This document shows, piece after piece, positions 35,959-45,875 of a stretch of 64,000 nt of DNA. How positions within the stretch are numbered: position 1 is the first letter of the stretch; each line of letters opens with the position of its first letter. The notes under the pieces were generated by a model, which did not search any database, was not told the DNA's origin, and saw nothing but the letters and a program-made list of their open reading frames with translations. The DNA lies in the NCBI RefSeq assembly GCF_004348825.1, contig NZ_SMJU01000004.1, positions 202,759-266,758 on the forward strand. Direction: 5' to 3'. A program made the position numbers and the translations under genes. This stretch comes from Arundinibacter roseus (GTDB lineage: Bacteria > Bacteroidota > Bacteroidia > Cytophagales > Spirosomataceae).

Positions 35959-38900
35959 TTATTTTTTGTCAATTTCGGCAAGTTTTACTTTGGCAAGTGC
36001 CACAGCCTCAACATCCTCTGAATTTTCGATAATGGATTGCAGCGTTGCCTGAGCCTGAGCCTTTTCATTCATTCCCATGTAAATGTCAGCGAGCAAAATG
36101 AAAGAACGCACCCGCCAAAAGTCAAAGCCTTCAAATTGTTTGCTGAGATCGAAAACCGTGGCTTCTGCCTCAGGATATTTTTTCTCTTTAAACTGAATCA
36201 TTGCGATCCAATATTTTGCTTCCGCTCCGTATTCATCTTTACTTGCCGCCGCAATCTTCCTGAATTCATCCATAGCTTTGCCATAATCTCCACGCTCGTA
36301 AGGTACTTTTCCACCATACAGTTGCGCTTTCCCAATTCCTCCCGGCACAATATTTCCAACGTTGATAACCTCCCGTGCATAGTGCAAAGTAGAATCATAC
36401 GATTTAAGGGCATAGTAAGTATCCATCAGGCCAATCCATGCAATCGTTTGTTCTTTTTTATTCTCAGCATTTCGAAGTAAAACTTTGAAGCTGGAAACAG
36501 CATTAGAGAAATTGCCTCTCGCAATTTCCAGTTCAGCTGATTTTTGTGCCGCCGCAGCTACGTAGGACGAACGATTGTCTTGTACGACCATCGAAAAGTA
36601 ACTCAGGGCTTCCTGAACCTCACCTGTTTTTTCATAGGCAGCTCCCAAAAAATATTTGGCGTCATACTGATTTTGACTTTGTGGATAGCCTTCCAGATAT
36701 TCCAACAGCGCACGAATAGCCTGCGGGTATTTTTCTGCGTAAAACAAATTGCGGGCATTGTCAAATTCTACGTTGTCGAGCTTGGTATTGCCTGGATTAT
36801 TCTTCCTGACAATGGCAAGTACCTGCGTAAACTCCTCCGGACGACCCACTGCGTTATAACTTTCCTGAATCCCTTCCAACGCGCTTGTCGCCGAAGGGGA
36901 AGAAGGATATTCCTGCAAAATGCGCTTGAAGTCATTGATCGCCTGCTCGTATACCTGAATATTATAGTACGATTGTGCACGACGCAGCAAAGCCGCCGGA
37001 ATAAGAAAGCTTTTTGGCTTTTCATTGATCAAACGCGTAAAGGAACGTACGGCTTTTTGAAAATCATCACTCTGAAAATCAATATCTGCCATTTGAAACA
37101 TGGCGTCATCCACGTATCGGGAGCCGGGAAACTGACTGATCAGCAGTTCAAATTGGCGTCTTGCTTCCAGAACACGATTCATGTACACATAGGCACGCCC
37201 TTTTTGAAAATAAGAATAATCTTTATCAACCCGTCCATTGACTGTTACTTTTTCATAGGTCTGAATGGCCAAATCATAATTTTTCTGGGCAAGGTAGGAA
37301 TCAGCAAGTCGTACATAGGCATCTTCAATAATTTGCCCATCTACCCCTTCGGTATTTTGGGTAAACTCTTTAAAGTAGGGCAATGCCTGACTATATTTTT
37401 TCTGATTATAGTAAGCGTATCCAAGTGCATAAAGGCTTTTTCGTTTAAAAATTGCCGCATTCGGATTTTTGGAAAGTTGTGTATAAATCGGAATAGCCTG
37501 ATCATATTTTTGCTGGGCAGAATAAGCCTCCGCTTTATAATACGTGGTTGCAATAAACAAATCGTCGGCAACGGGGTACTTCAACGATTTATTGAAATTC
37601 TCAATCGCCTGCTCATAGCGCTCGGCATTAAAATCTGCAACGCCCTGATTATACGTCAACCGCTGATACGTTGCATTGATCTGAGGAGTTCTCTTTTTTA
37701 GATTCTCGATATAGGCAATTGCCCCCGCATTATTACTTGACCCCGAGTACGCCTCGGCAATTAATTGATTCGCCTCATCTTCATATTTGGTGTTGGGATA
37801 TTTTGATAAATAGTCATTCAACTCCTTAATCGCCTCATTACTACTTCCTGTTTCAAGTTGCACTTTGGCATGATTATACATGGCCTCTTCCTGAACAATC
37901 GCATTAAATGGCAGACGGGCAGCATTGTCAAAAGCGGTAAGAGCAAATTTTGGATTGTTTTCTTTTAAATAACTGATCCCCACAAGATAGGATGCATACT
38001 GCGCCACAGAGTCTTTTCCGGGAGCAATATTTTTCAGGTTATCAATGGCGCCCTTATAATTCTCATTTCTAAATTGAGAATGCCCAAAGTGAAGCGCAAC
38101 TGTCGGCGGCATCGTACCAGGCCGCATGCGCTTATAGCGCTCATAGGCTGTGACAGCACCTTTATAATCTCCTTTTTCGTAGTAAACTTCGGCGACGTAC
38201 AAGGCAACATCATCCAATTTTGAGTTCCCCCGCTGTTGCGCAAGAATACGTTCACCGTACGTAAGCAATCTATCAAAGTCTTTAAGCTGATACAACGAAG
38301 AAACAATCCAATTAGGAGCTTCATTTTTGTAATACGGATCATTCTCAACCCGCAAAAAGTCATCGTATGCTTCCTGATAGCGGTTGTTACGGTAATTTAT
38401 AACCCCTGCATAGAAGGAAGCATCCGCTGCGTGGGCAAATCCGGTTTCATTTTTTATCTGATTGAGATAGGTTAGCGCCTGATCATATTGCTGTAAATTA
38501 TAATATGACATCCCAAGTTGATAGGTACTTTCCAAACGCTTGGCTGGATTTCCTGTCAGCTGAACCGCTTTTTCAAGGTACCCAATCGCTTTTTGATAGT
38601 CGCCGGCTTCGTAATAAAACGTACCTAAATCCGAATAAATGAGCTGGGCTTTGGGATGCTCGGCATGGCTTCTGACAAAACGATCTACCTGAACTTCGGC
38701 CTCAGGATAATTGAGGTACAGGCCCGTAACAGCAATGTAATATTCAGCAGTAACGGCATTGTAATCACTTGTGGAAAGCAGCTTATCCTGATTTTTGAGA
38801 TATTCGCCGAACTCCTGACGGGCTGCCACGAAGTTTGATTTTTCAAAATATTCCAGTCCGTTGCGGTAATGAGCCTCAGGCTCGGTATATCCCATGGTAT

Positions 38901-38970
38901 TTTGGCCCCGGGCAGCAAGCGCGGTACACCCTAGTATTCCTAGTGCAAGAAGACTACGTTGTATAAACAT
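35959..38970 (-). CDS. Large periplasmic TPR protein
   Basis: This 1003-residue protein has a signal peptide (1-22, ending ALAARG) and consists almost entirely of tetratricopeptide repeats of about 35-37 residues (e.g. 'GDYQKAIGYLEKAVQLTGNP', 'KYSQALPYFKEFTQNT'). It resembles the long TPR/YbgF-like outer-membrane assembly scaffolds of Bacteroidota, but I do not recognise a named gene. It is first in a unit with a beta-barrel and the HU-SPOR protein, driven by a full consensus promoter at 39005-39036. Confidence 0.82.
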   Translation of the reverse strand: MFIQRSLLALGILGCTALAARGQNTMGYTEPEAHYRNGLEYFEKSNFVAARQEFGEYLKNQDKLLSTSDYNAVTAEYYIAVTGLYLNYPEAEVQVDRFVRSHAEHPKAQLIYSDLGTFYYEAGDYQKAIGYLEKAVQLTGNPAKRLESTYQLGMSYYNLQQYDQALTYLNQIKNETGFAHAADASFYAGVINYRNNRYQEAYDDFLRVENDPYYKNEAPNWIVSSLYQLKDFDRLLTYGERILAQQRGNSKLDDVALYVAEVYYEKGDYKGAVTAYERYKRMRPGTMPPTVALHFGHSQFRNENYKGAIDNLKNIAPGKDSVAQYASYLVGISYLKENNPKFALTAFDNAARLPFNAIVQEEAMYNHAKVQLETGSSNEAIKELNDYLSKYPNTKYEDEANQLIAEAYSGSSNNAGAIAYIENLKKRTPQINATYQRLTYNQGVADFNAERYEQAIENFNKSLKYPVADDLFIATTYYKAEAYSAQQKYDQAIPIYTQLSKNPNAAIFKRKSLYALGYAYYNQKKYSQALPYFKEFTQNTEGVDGQIIEDAYVRLADSYLAQKNYDLAIQTYEKVTVNGRVDKDYSYFQKGRAYVYMNRVLEARRQFELLISQFPGSRYVDDAMFQMADIDFQSDDFQKAVRSFTRLINEKPKSFLIPAALLRRAQSYYNIQVYEQAINDFKRILQEYPSSPSATSALEGIQESYNAVGRPEEFTQVLAIVRKNNPGNTKLDNVEFDNARNLFYAEKYPQAIRALLEYLEGYPQSQNQYDAKYFLGAAYEKTGEVQEALSYFSMVVQDNRSSYVAAAAQKSAELEIARGNFSNAVSSFKVLLRNAENKKEQTIAWIGLMDTYYALKSYDSTLHYAREVINVGNIVPGGIGKAQLYGGKVPYERGDYGKAMDEFRKIAAASKDEYGAEAKYWIAMIQFKEKKYPEAEATVFDLSKQFEGFDFWRVRSFILLADIYMGMNEKAQAQATLQSIIENSEDVEAVALAKVKLAEIDKK

Positions 38971-39004
38971 AGAGGTGAAGTTGGTAAATTGGTTATTGGA
39001 AGAT

Positions 39005-39036
39005 CAAATTTAGATTTTGTCATGTAGTTATTCAAA
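39005..39036 (-). promoter_or_regulatory. Promoter of the TPR/beta-barrel/HU-SPOR unit
   Basis: The minus strand reads TTTG, 20 bp, TAAATTTG, a perfect TTTG-N20-TAnnTTTG promoter, giving a leader of about 28 nt to the ATG at 38970. Confidence 0.75.
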
Positions 39037-39136
39037 CTTCATGCCTGACTGCTATGGGCATTTACTTACCGTAATAAACGTTTTGATACCCAAAACCGTA
39101 TGATTCTACTTATTACTTTACTAATTTACTGATGTA

Positions 39137-39391
39137 TTAAAATAGCAGATTATTACGCTCCATACTTTCCTGAAAATCCTGAAACATCGTACCAAAGCGT
39201 TCAGTTACAGAAGATACAAAAGTTGAGTCGAGCAGTGCGTCAATGTCCTCTATACCTCCCAAATCCGTTTCGTCGATTTTGTAGATTTGTTCAAACATCC
39301 TGCCGGCTTCAAACTTTATGATATATTTACCATTCCATTGGTAAAGGCTTATCTTATATTGACTATGAGGCATGTCTTTTACGTATCGCAT
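39137..39391 (-). CDS. Small hypothetical protein (84 aa)
   Basis: This acidic protein of at most 84 residues ('SQYKISLYQWNGKYIIKFE', then 'YKIDETDLGGIEDIDALLD' and 'MFQDFQESMERNNLLF') has natural composition and looks like a conserved cytoplasmic Bacteroidota hypothetical. No named domain is recognised. The start may be the ATG at 39391 or, six codons in, at 39373. It is divergent from the TPR lipoprotein gene with only about 16 bp between starts. Confidence 0.65.
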   Translation of the reverse strand: MRYVKDMPHSQYKISLYQWNGKYIIKFEAGRMFEQIYKIDETDLGGIEDIDALLDSTFVSSVTERFGTMFQDFQESMERNNLLF

Positions 39392-39407
39392 TGAAATTCA
39401 ATTGTTT

Positions 39408-40430
39408 ATGAGATTTATATCTATTTTATTTCTTGGCTTTTTTTATTTAATTGCCTGTAATTCAGTCGACAAAGAGGACGCCTCTTTGTTTTTCTTGAAA
39501 GGCAATGTACAACTTACCGCGAAAAATTACGAGCAGGCAATACATTATTACGATGAGTCAATTCTAAAAAATCCTGATTTTGCCGATGCCTATTTGAACC
39601 GTGGTCTTGCTCTTTTGGCCACTGATAAAACCGAAGAAGCACTCAGCTCTTTATCAAACGCTATTGAAAAAGATGACGAACTTTTTCCTGCCTATTTGGC
39701 TCGCGCGGAAGTATACAACCGTTTGGCTCTGTGGGAAAATGTGGAAAAGGATTTGGCTGAAATTCAAACGTTGTATGCCGATTCTTCTCAATTTCATTTG
39801 ATCAGAGGTAATTTTATGGTGGGTAAAAATAATTTTTCCAACGCCCTTGCTGCTTATGATCGGGCGATTACACTTAATCCCGGCAATGTGGAAGCACTCG
39901 TAAACCGCGGAGCTGTGTTTTTTGAGAACAAAGAGTTTGAACTTGCCGGAAAAGATTTTGAACAAGCGGTACGGTTAGATCCCAGGCAGGTTCAGGCGCT
40001 GAATAATTTGGGACTGCTTGCCTCACGCCAGCAAAATTGGTCGGCTGCCCTCGCCTACTTCGACCGGGCCCTATCTGTCAATGCGGTTGATCCATTCACA
40101 CTTAATAATAAAGGATATGTACTTTTGCAAACAGGCAAACTTGACGAAGCCCAAACGCTGATCAATCGCTCTCTGAGTAATAAGGCTGACAATGGGTACG
40201 CCCTGCGGAATTTGGCCCTGTACTATCAAAAGAAAAAGGATTTGATCAAAGCTATCGAAATTTATCAGAAGGCCATAGACCTGCAACAATCCGTTGAATT
40301 GCTTTTCGGCTATGCGGGTGAAGCATATTTTCTGAATGGAAATAAAATCGAGGCTTGTCGGACCTGGTCTACCGGTGTAACGCTCAAAGACAGTCTTGCC
40401 ATCAATTCGCTCAATAAATATTGTAACTAA
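39408..40430 (+). CDS. TPR repeat lipoprotein
   Basis: This is a lipoprotein of about 340 residues. From the ATG at 39408 the signal ends in LIAC, so a cysteine near residue 17 would be lipidated. TPR repeats then fill the protein ('YEQAIHYYDESILKNPDFADAYLNRG', 'NFSNALAAYDRAITLNPGN' and later copies). An ATG at 39372 would put 12 polar residues before the signal and is less likely. The stop overlaps the menD stop by four bases, tail to tail. It is probably an outer-membrane-anchored scaffold; its partner is unknown. Confidence 0.82.
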   Translation: MRFISILFLGFFYLIACNSVDKEDASLFFLKGNVQLTAKNYEQAIHYYDESILKNPDFADAYLNRGLALLATDKTEEALSSLSNAIEKDDELFPAYLARAEVYNRLALWENVEKDLAEIQTLYADSSQFHLIRGNFMVGKNNFSNALAAYDRAITLNPGNVEALVNRGAVFFENKEFELAGKDFEQAVRLDPRQVQALNNLGLLASRQQNWSAALAYFDRALSVNAVDPFTLNNKGYVLLQTGKLDEAQTLINRSLSNKADNGYALRNLALYYQKKKDLIKAIEIYQKAIDLQQSVELLFGYAGEAYFLNGNKIEACRTWSTGVTLKDSLAINSLNKYCN

Positions 40431-42145
40431 TTTTTCTTTACCATATTTTTCAATTCCTTCATCACACGTACATTTTCTTCGGCCTCTGTTTTGATTTCAA
40501 GCAAAGCGATTTTCGTGCCTGACCTAAACGTTTCCCATATTTTGGGCAATGCTGTCCACTCATCTACATGCAGGTAGTCAAGTCCCGAATCTTCCGCTGT
40601 CCGCTGCGCAGTATACGAATGCTTTGTCTCGAAAAACGTTTCCAATTCGGGCTGTTTTGCAGGCCCATCAATCATACGAAATATGCTTCCACCCGAATTA
40701 TTCAATACGATTATTCTAAGATTATCGGGTAATGTTTGGAGCATTAATCCATTTCTGTCGTAAAAAAAAGACACATCGCCTACGATAAGGTAAACAGGCA
40801 GGCCTGTCATAAAGGCTGCTCCAATTGCCGTACTTACACACCCATCAATTCCACTAGTTCCCCGGTTGCAATACACTTCAACACCCTCATTATCAATTCC
40901 TAAAAAATTCGCATAACGAACCGACATGCTGTTACCCAAATGAAGAATTGACTTTTGAGGTAGATTTGAAAGTATAAATCTTACAGCTATAAATTCATTT
41001 AACAGTGTTAGATTACCTAAATAATCATTCATTTTACGACGCACGCGTCGGTCTTCGCTTAGCCATGCTTCCAGAAATTGCTCTTCCTGTTCATTCTCTC
41101 CATGTTGGACAAAACGTTTATAGTCGATTTCTTCAAACACCTGTGAAAAGAACTTTTGCGGGTTCATTGGGATGTGTTTGGTCAGAGTTTGAAAGGTATC
41201 AATGATATGCGAATCTTCCGAAATATGCCAGTGTTGCTTTGGTGGATTTCTTCTTAAAAACAGTTTTAAATTCTTGGAAATAAACGATTGCCCGAGAGTA
41301 ATAAGCAAATCAGGTACAAGCTCTTTCGGAGGATCATTCGTCAGGAAAAGATCTTGCCTCGCGATGCTTTGCTCGTGTGGCGAGAGATTGCTTATAACGT
41401 CTCCCAATACGGGAATTCCAAATTCCTGAGTGATTTTTTGTAAACTCTGGTTTAATTCCAAATCAGGTGCCATCTGCCCCACAGCAATCAAAATTCGGGG
41501 GGAATCTTCCCATTCGTCCAAAATGGAATGCCATATAGTTCTATCCATCTGTGCGAACGTTGGTGTACGTTCTATTTTTCGGATTTCAGGCGAGGCAACT
41601 GCCTTTTCATCTTCGGTCGGATAGAAAGGCTCCCGGATTGGTACATTAATATGTACAGGCCCAAAAGGTGCGCTCCTTGTCAAGAGCAGTGCTTCGTTCA
41701 CAACACGATTGATGAACCAACGCGAATCTTCCACAGTATAGTCTGCCGGAAGTGTGACCGACTCTTTCACGTGCTTCCCAAAAATTCCGGATTGATAGAT
41801 CGTTTGTCCATCATGCTGATGAATCCATTCGGGTGGGCGGTCAGCCGTGAGTATCAGTAAGGGTACATGCTGGAAAAATGCCTCCGTCACGGCAGGAGCG
41901 TAATTATAAGCCGCCGAACCGGAAGTACACACCAACACGACCGGATGCTGCAGCTGTTGCGCCATACCCAATGAAATGAAGCCGGCTGAGCGCTCATCCA
42001 TCACTACGGTACACTGTATGCCCGCATGTCGGGCGAAAGCGAGAGTAAGTGCGGCACTGCGGGAACCGGGTGAAATTATTGCCTGACGGACTCCATGTTC
42101 ATAACACAATTGAACCAGATCAAGTAGAGGTTGTAGAACGGCCAT
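40427..42145 (-). CDS. menD: SEPHCHC synthase MenD
   Basis: MenD is a thiamine-diphosphate enzyme of menaquinone synthesis that couples 2-oxoglutarate to isochorismate. The 572-residue protein from the ATG at 42145 begins 'MAVLQPLLDLVQLCYEHGVRQ', with 'ISPGSRSAALTLAFARH', the active-site 'VMDERSAGFISLGMAQ', 'CTSGSAAYNYAPAVTEA' and a C-terminal ThDP-binding 'GDVSFFYDRNGLM...NNSGGSIFRMI'. A start 36 codons upstream would cross the rpoD terminator and the rpoD 3' end and is rejected. Menaquinone as the respiratory quinone fits the phylum. Confidence 0.94.
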   Translation of the reverse strand: MAVLQPLLDLVQLCYEHGVRQAIISPGSRSAALTLAFARHAGIQCTVVMDERSAGFISLGMAQQLQHPVVLVCTSGSAAYNYAPAVTEAFFQHVPLLILTADRPPEWIHQHDGQTIYQSGIFGKHVKESVTLPADYTVEDSRWFINRVVNEALLLTRSAPFGPVHINVPIREPFYPTEDEKAVASPEIRKIERTPTFAQMDRTIWHSILDEWEDSPRILIAVGQMAPDLELNQSLQKITQEFGIPVLGDVISNLSPHEQSIARQDLFLTNDPPKELVPDLLITLGQSFISKNLKLFLRRNPPKQHWHISEDSHIIDTFQTLTKHIPMNPQKFFSQVFEEIDYKRFVQHGENEQEEQFLEAWLSEDRRVRRKMNDYLGNLTLLNEFIAVRFILSNLPQKSILHLGNSMSVRYANFLGIDNEGVEVYCNRGTSGIDGCVSTAIGAAFMTGLPVYLIVGDVSFFYDRNGLMLQTLPDNLRIIVLNNSGGSIFRMIDGPAKQPELETFFETKHSYTAQRTAEDSGLDYLHVDEWTALPKIWETFRSGTKIALLEIKTEAEENVRVMKELKNMVKKN

Positions 42146-42160
42146 GATGCTGTGGGGATC

Positions 42161-42190
42161 AAAAAAAAAGCCTCCTTTGACAGAGGCTTT
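42161..42190 (-). terminator. Intrinsic terminator of rpoD
   Basis: The minus-strand stem AAAGCCTC/GAGGCTTT (42183-42190 with 42167-42174) is followed by a run of T, between rpoD and the menD start. Confidence 0.88.
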
Positions 42191-42212
42191 CAATAAATAA
42201 TGAACGGGATTA

Positions 42213-43076
42213 TTATCCCAAATAGGTTTTAAGTGCTTTGCTGCGGGATGCATGCCGAAGGCGACGAATGGCTTTTTCTTTAATCTGCCGAACTCGCTCG
42301 CGGGTCAGGTTAAATTTCTCACCAATTTCTTCGAGGGTCATTGCGTGCTCTCCGTTCAAACCAAAGTACAGGGCGATTACGTCTGCTTCACGCTGAGTCA
42401 GCGTGCAAAGGGCACGTTGCACTTCCTTGCGCAAAGATTCATTGACAAGTCCCGAATCAGGCTTATCTTCCAAATCATTTTCCAGTACATCAAGCAAACT
42501 ATTTTCTTCACCCTGAACAAAGGGAGCATCCATAGAAACGTGACGACCGGAAATCTTCATGGTATCAACTACCTCAGAAGATGAAATTTCCAGTACTTCT
42601 GCCAGTTCTTCGGGAGAAGGCTCGCGCTCAAAGCGTTGTTCTAATTCTGAAAATGTTTTCGAAATTTTATTGAGAGATCCTACCCTGTTCAGAGGAAGAC
42701 GTACAATCCGTGATTGCTCGGCCAAAGCCTGCAAAATTGACTGACGAATCCACCAAACGGCGTATGAAATAAATTTAAAACCTCTTGTTTCGTCAAAACG
42801 CTGAGCAGCTTTTATTAATCCCAAATTCCCCTCATTAATCAAATCTCCAAGGGATAATCCCTGATTTTGGTATTGTTTAGCAACCGAAACCACAAACCGG
42901 AGGTTTGCTTTGGTCAATCGTTCCAGAGCCAGCTGATCGCCATCCCGAATCTTTTGAGCCAACGTAACCTCTTCGTCAGGTGTTAACAAATCCACCTTTC
43001 CAATCTCCTGTAAATACTTATCAAGGGATTGGCTTTCCCGGTTGGTTATCTGTTTACTGATTTTTAGCTGTCTCAT
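42213..43076 (-). CDS. rpoD: Primary sigma factor RpoD/SigA
   Basis: This 287-residue sigma-70 factor lacks the long region 1.1 of proteobacterial RpoD, as is usual for the Bacteroidota housekeeping sigma. Region 1.2 starts '[21 protein letters not shown]'. Region 2 includes '[31 protein letters not shown]' and '[17 protein letters not shown]', and region 4 ends with the helix-turn-helix '[24 protein letters not shown]'. It should recognise the TTG-N20-TAnnTTTG promoters seen in this window. It is a single-gene unit with its own terminator. Confidence 0.96.
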   Translation of the reverse strand: MRQLKISKQITNRESQSLDKYLQEIGKVDLLTPDEEVTLAQKIRDGDQLALERLTKANLRFVVSVAKQYQNQGLSLGDLINEGNLGLIKAAQRFDETRGFKFISYAVWWIRQSILQALAEQSRIVRLPLNRVGSLNKISKTFSELEQRFEREPSPEELAEVLEISSSEVVDTMKISGRHVSMDAPFVQGEENSLLDVLENDLEDKPDSGLVNESLRKEVQRALCTLTQREADVIALYFGLNGEHAMTLEEIGEKFNLTRERVRQIKEKAIRRLRHASRSKALKTYLG

Positions 43077-43150
43077 CTATATAATATTGTAAGTATTAAG
43101 TGTATAACGCATTACTCGGCAAAATCATTTCCTATTGGAAAAATAATATA

Positions 43151-45286
43151 TTAAGAATTTTTATTTTCCGGTTTGGGAAGCAATACTTTGCGAGACAAAC
43201 GGTACTTTCCAGTCTTTTTATCAACATCTACCAGCTTTACACGCACTTCTTCGCCAACTTCAAGTACGCCTTCCATGTTTTCAAGCCGTTCCCATTTAAT
43301 CTCAGAAATGTGCAATAAACCATCTTTGCCAGGCATGAATTCTACAAACGCTCCGAAGGGCATAATTGTTTTTACCTTGCCTGAATACTCTTCCCCGATT
43401 TCGGGTACGGATACGATTCCTTTGATTCGGGCTACGGCTTTGTCCATCGCTTCTTTATTTGCTGAAAACACGCTTACGTATCCGGCGTTGTCTTTTTCTT
43501 CAATAGAAACGGTTGCGCCGGATTCTTTCTGAATATCCTGAACAACTTTCCCACCGGGACCGATAACGGCACCGATCATTTCACGCTCAATCTTAATGAC
43601 GATTGCACGGGGAGTATGTGGTTTGAGGTCTGGACGGGGAGCCGCCAGTGCTTTGTTCATTTCGTTCAAAATGTGCAGACGACCTGCTTTGGCCTGCATG
43701 AGTGCTTCGGTCAATACGTCAAACGACAAACCTTCCACTTTCATATCCATTTGGCAAGCCGTAATTCCCTGTGCCGTTCCGGTAACTTTGAAGTCCATAT
43801 CTCCCAGGTGATCTTCATCACCAAGGATATCCGAAAGTACCGCATACTTTCCGGTTTCAGCATCTGAAATCAGACCCATCGCAATTCCGGAAACAGGAGC
43901 CTTAATGTTAAGTCCGGAATCCATAAGGGCAAGTGATCCAGCACAAACGGTCGCCATTGATGAAGAACCGTTTGATTCAAGAATATCAGATACAATTCGG
44001 ATCGTGTATGGATTTTCGCCTTCGGCAGGAAGTACTTTCTTCAAGGCGCGCAGGGCAAGGTTTCCATGTCCTACTTCACGACGTCCGGGACCACGGTTCG
44101 GTTTTACTTCACCCGTAGAAAATCCGGGGAAGTTATAGTGCAGCATAAATTTGCTGTACCCAAACTTCATGGGTGTATCAATAATTTGCTCATCCATTTT
44201 GGTTCCCAGCGTCACTGTTGTGAGCGACTGAGTCTCGCCTCTTGTAAAAAGTGCAGATCCGTGAGCGCCTGGCAGAAAATCTACTTCCGAAATAATGGGA
44301 CGAATCTGATCGAGCTTGCGGCCATCAAGGCGCACACGCTCGTCCAGCACCATCCGCCGAACGGCTTCTGATTCGAGATCGTGAAAATATTTCTTCAAAA
44401 GTGCAGAATCAATTAGTTCCTCTTCACCGATTGTGGTCTTGAACTCTTCCAGAACTGCCTTGAAACCATCTTTACGAACCTGCTTGTTGTTTGATCCCTG
44501 CATGGCAACGGCATAAACTTTGTCGTAGCAAAAAGCACGAACCCGCGCTTCGAGCTCAGGGTCAGAAGGATCACCTTCGTAGCTGCGCTTTTCAGTTTTG
44601 CCGACGGCTTCTTCCAATTCCTTTTGTACGGCACATTGCAGCTTGATTACATCATGCGCTATGCGAAGGGCATCAATAATTTCTTCTTCCTGTGCTTCGT
44701 TCAGCTCACCTTCCACCATACAAATATCTTTTGCTGTGGCACCTACCATCAATTCCAGGGATGCACGAGCCAAATCAGATGTTTTTGGATTCACCACGTA
44801 GTTCCCGTCGATTTTTGCCACACGAACCTCAGAGGCAGGACCGGCGAAAGGAATATCAGATACCATCAGGGCAGCTGACGCAGCCAAACAGGCAAGCGCA
44901 TCAGGCAGTACTTCGGCATCTGCCGAAATCATCATAATGTTTATCTGTGTATCAGCATGATAATCAGAAGGAAATAATGGACGCAGCGCACGGTCTACGA
45001 TCCGGCAAACGAGTACTTCATGGTCACTCAGCTTTCCTTCGCGGCGCATAAAGCTACCGGGAATACGACCTGCCGAGGCAAATTTTTCCTGATAATCGAC
45101 TGAGAGTGGAAGAAAATCGACTCCCGGCTTGGCTTCTTTATTGGCAACTACCGTGGCAAGAAGCATAGTATCACCCATGCGTACTACGACCGAACCGTCA
45201 GCCTGCTTGGCTAGTTTACCAGTTTCAAGTGTGATTGTTCTGCCATCAGGTAGAGTAATTGTCTTTGTTACGACATTAAACAGCAT
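43151..45286 (-). CDS. pnp: Polyribonucleotide nucleotidyltransferase
   Basis: PNPase degrades RNA 3'-5' using phosphate. The 711-residue protein has two RNase PH domains (about 1-210 and 310-540; '[22 protein letters not shown]', '[13 protein letters not shown]'), an alpha-helical linker, a KH domain ('[22 protein letters not shown]') and an S1 domain ('[33 protein letters not shown]') to the end. It lies downstream of rpsO on the same strand, the widespread rpsO-pnp order, but a strong terminator separates them here. Confidence 0.97.
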   Translation of the reverse strand: MLFNVVTKTITLPDGRTITLETGKLAKQADGSVVVRMGDTMLLATVVANKEAKPGVDFLPLSVDYQEKFASAGRIPGSFMRREGKLSDHEVLVCRIVDRALRPLFPSDYHADTQINIMMISADAEVLPDALACLAASAALMVSDIPFAGPASEVRVAKIDGNYVVNPKTSDLARASLELMVGATAKDICMVEGELNEAQEEEIIDALRIAHDVIKLQCAVQKELEEAVGKTEKRSYEGDPSDPELEARVRAFCYDKVYAVAMQGSNNKQVRKDGFKAVLEEFKTTIGEEELIDSALLKKYFHDLESEAVRRMVLDERVRLDGRKLDQIRPIISEVDFLPGAHGSALFTRGETQSLTTVTLGTKMDEQIIDTPMKFGYSKFMLHYNFPGFSTGEVKPNRGPGRREVGHGNLALRALKKVLPAEGENPYTIRIVSDILESNGSSSMATVCAGSLALMDSGLNIKAPVSGIAMGLISDAETGKYAVLSDILGDEDHLGDMDFKVTGTAQGITACQMDMKVEGLSFDVLTEALMQAKAGRLHILNEMNKALAAPRPDLKPHTPRAIVIKIEREMIGAVIGPGGKVVQDIQKESGATVSIEEKDNAGYVSVFSANKEAMDKAVARIKGIVSVPEIGEEYSGKVKTIMPFGAFVEFMPGKDGLLHISEIKWERLENMEGVLEVGEEVRVKLVDVDKKTGKYRLSRKVLLPKPENKNS

Positions 45287-45465
45287 AAATTGTTGGATTG
45301 TTGAATGAAAAACCGCTTTTAGATCCGCTTTTATTTTGACTTTGGTATTGATTTACTAGTGTAGAAAGTACGATAGGATGTGTATATATCCGCTTGTAGA
45401 AAGAAAAAGTTATAATTATTCGTAAAACAAGTAGTCTATCATTTTAATAGAGAATAACGACTAAC

Positions 45466-45504
45466 AAAAATCAGGGAATTTACATTCCTGTAAATTCCCT
45501 GATT
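45466..45504 (-). terminator. Intrinsic terminator between rpsO and pnp
   Basis: A perfect 16-bp stem (45469-45484 with 45489-45504, loop TTCC on the plus strand) is followed on the minus strand by T's, 7 nt past the rpsO stop. Read-through into pnp is probably limited. Confidence 0.92.
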
Positions 45505-45511
45505 CATTCTG

Positions 45512-45787
45512 CTACTTTCTAAGATTAAGTTCCGCAATGATAGCGCGGTAGCGGTTGATATCCTTTTTGTAAAGGTAATCCAGTAACCGTCTACGCTTAC
45601 CTACCATTTTGAGAAGACCCAAACGGGTATCATTATCTTTCTTGTGCTTTTTCAAGTGCTCGGTCAAATAATTGATCCGATACGTGAAAAGTGCAATTTG
45701 CGATTCGGCAGACCCGGTGTCGTCAGATGATTTTTTGAAACCCTGGGTTCCGAAAATCTCTTTCTTCTTGTCCGTGGTTAAATACAT
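45512..45787 (-). CDS. rpsO: 30S ribosomal protein S15
   Basis: This 91-residue small-subunit protein binds the central domain of 16S rRNA. The family motif runs from '[22 protein letters not shown]' through '[25 protein letters not shown]' to '[12 protein letters not shown]'. It has its own consensus promoter and terminator and lies upstream of pnp as in most bacteria. Confidence 0.98.
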   Translation of the reverse strand: MYLTTDKKKEIFGTQGFKKSSDDTGSAESQIALFTYRINYLTEHLKKHKKDNDTRLGLLKMVGKRRRLLDYLYKKDINRYRAIIAELNLRK

Positions 45788-45833
45788 GATTGTAACAACA
45801 GATTAAATTAAAAATTTTATTTAAAAACAGCCG

Positions 45834-45865
45834 CAAAAATACGTCTTTCCTTTTACAACTGCAAA
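45834..45865 (-). promoter_or_regulatory. Promoter of rpsO
   Basis: The minus strand reads TTTG, 20 bp, TATTTTTG, a perfect match to the Bacteroidota consensus. The leader to the ATG is about 40 nt and AT-rich. Confidence 0.78.
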
Positions 45866-45875
45866 TTCATTTTGA

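Noticed and set aside
36544..37701. Plus-strand frame of 385 codons opposite the TPR gene
   Set aside because: Antisense shadow of a clear TPR repeat protein; codon bias of the repeats keeps the opposite frame open.
42146..42253. Upstream ATG extension of menD
   Set aside because: It would overlap the rpoD 3' end and translate through the rpoD terminator; the conserved MenD N-terminus starts at 42145.
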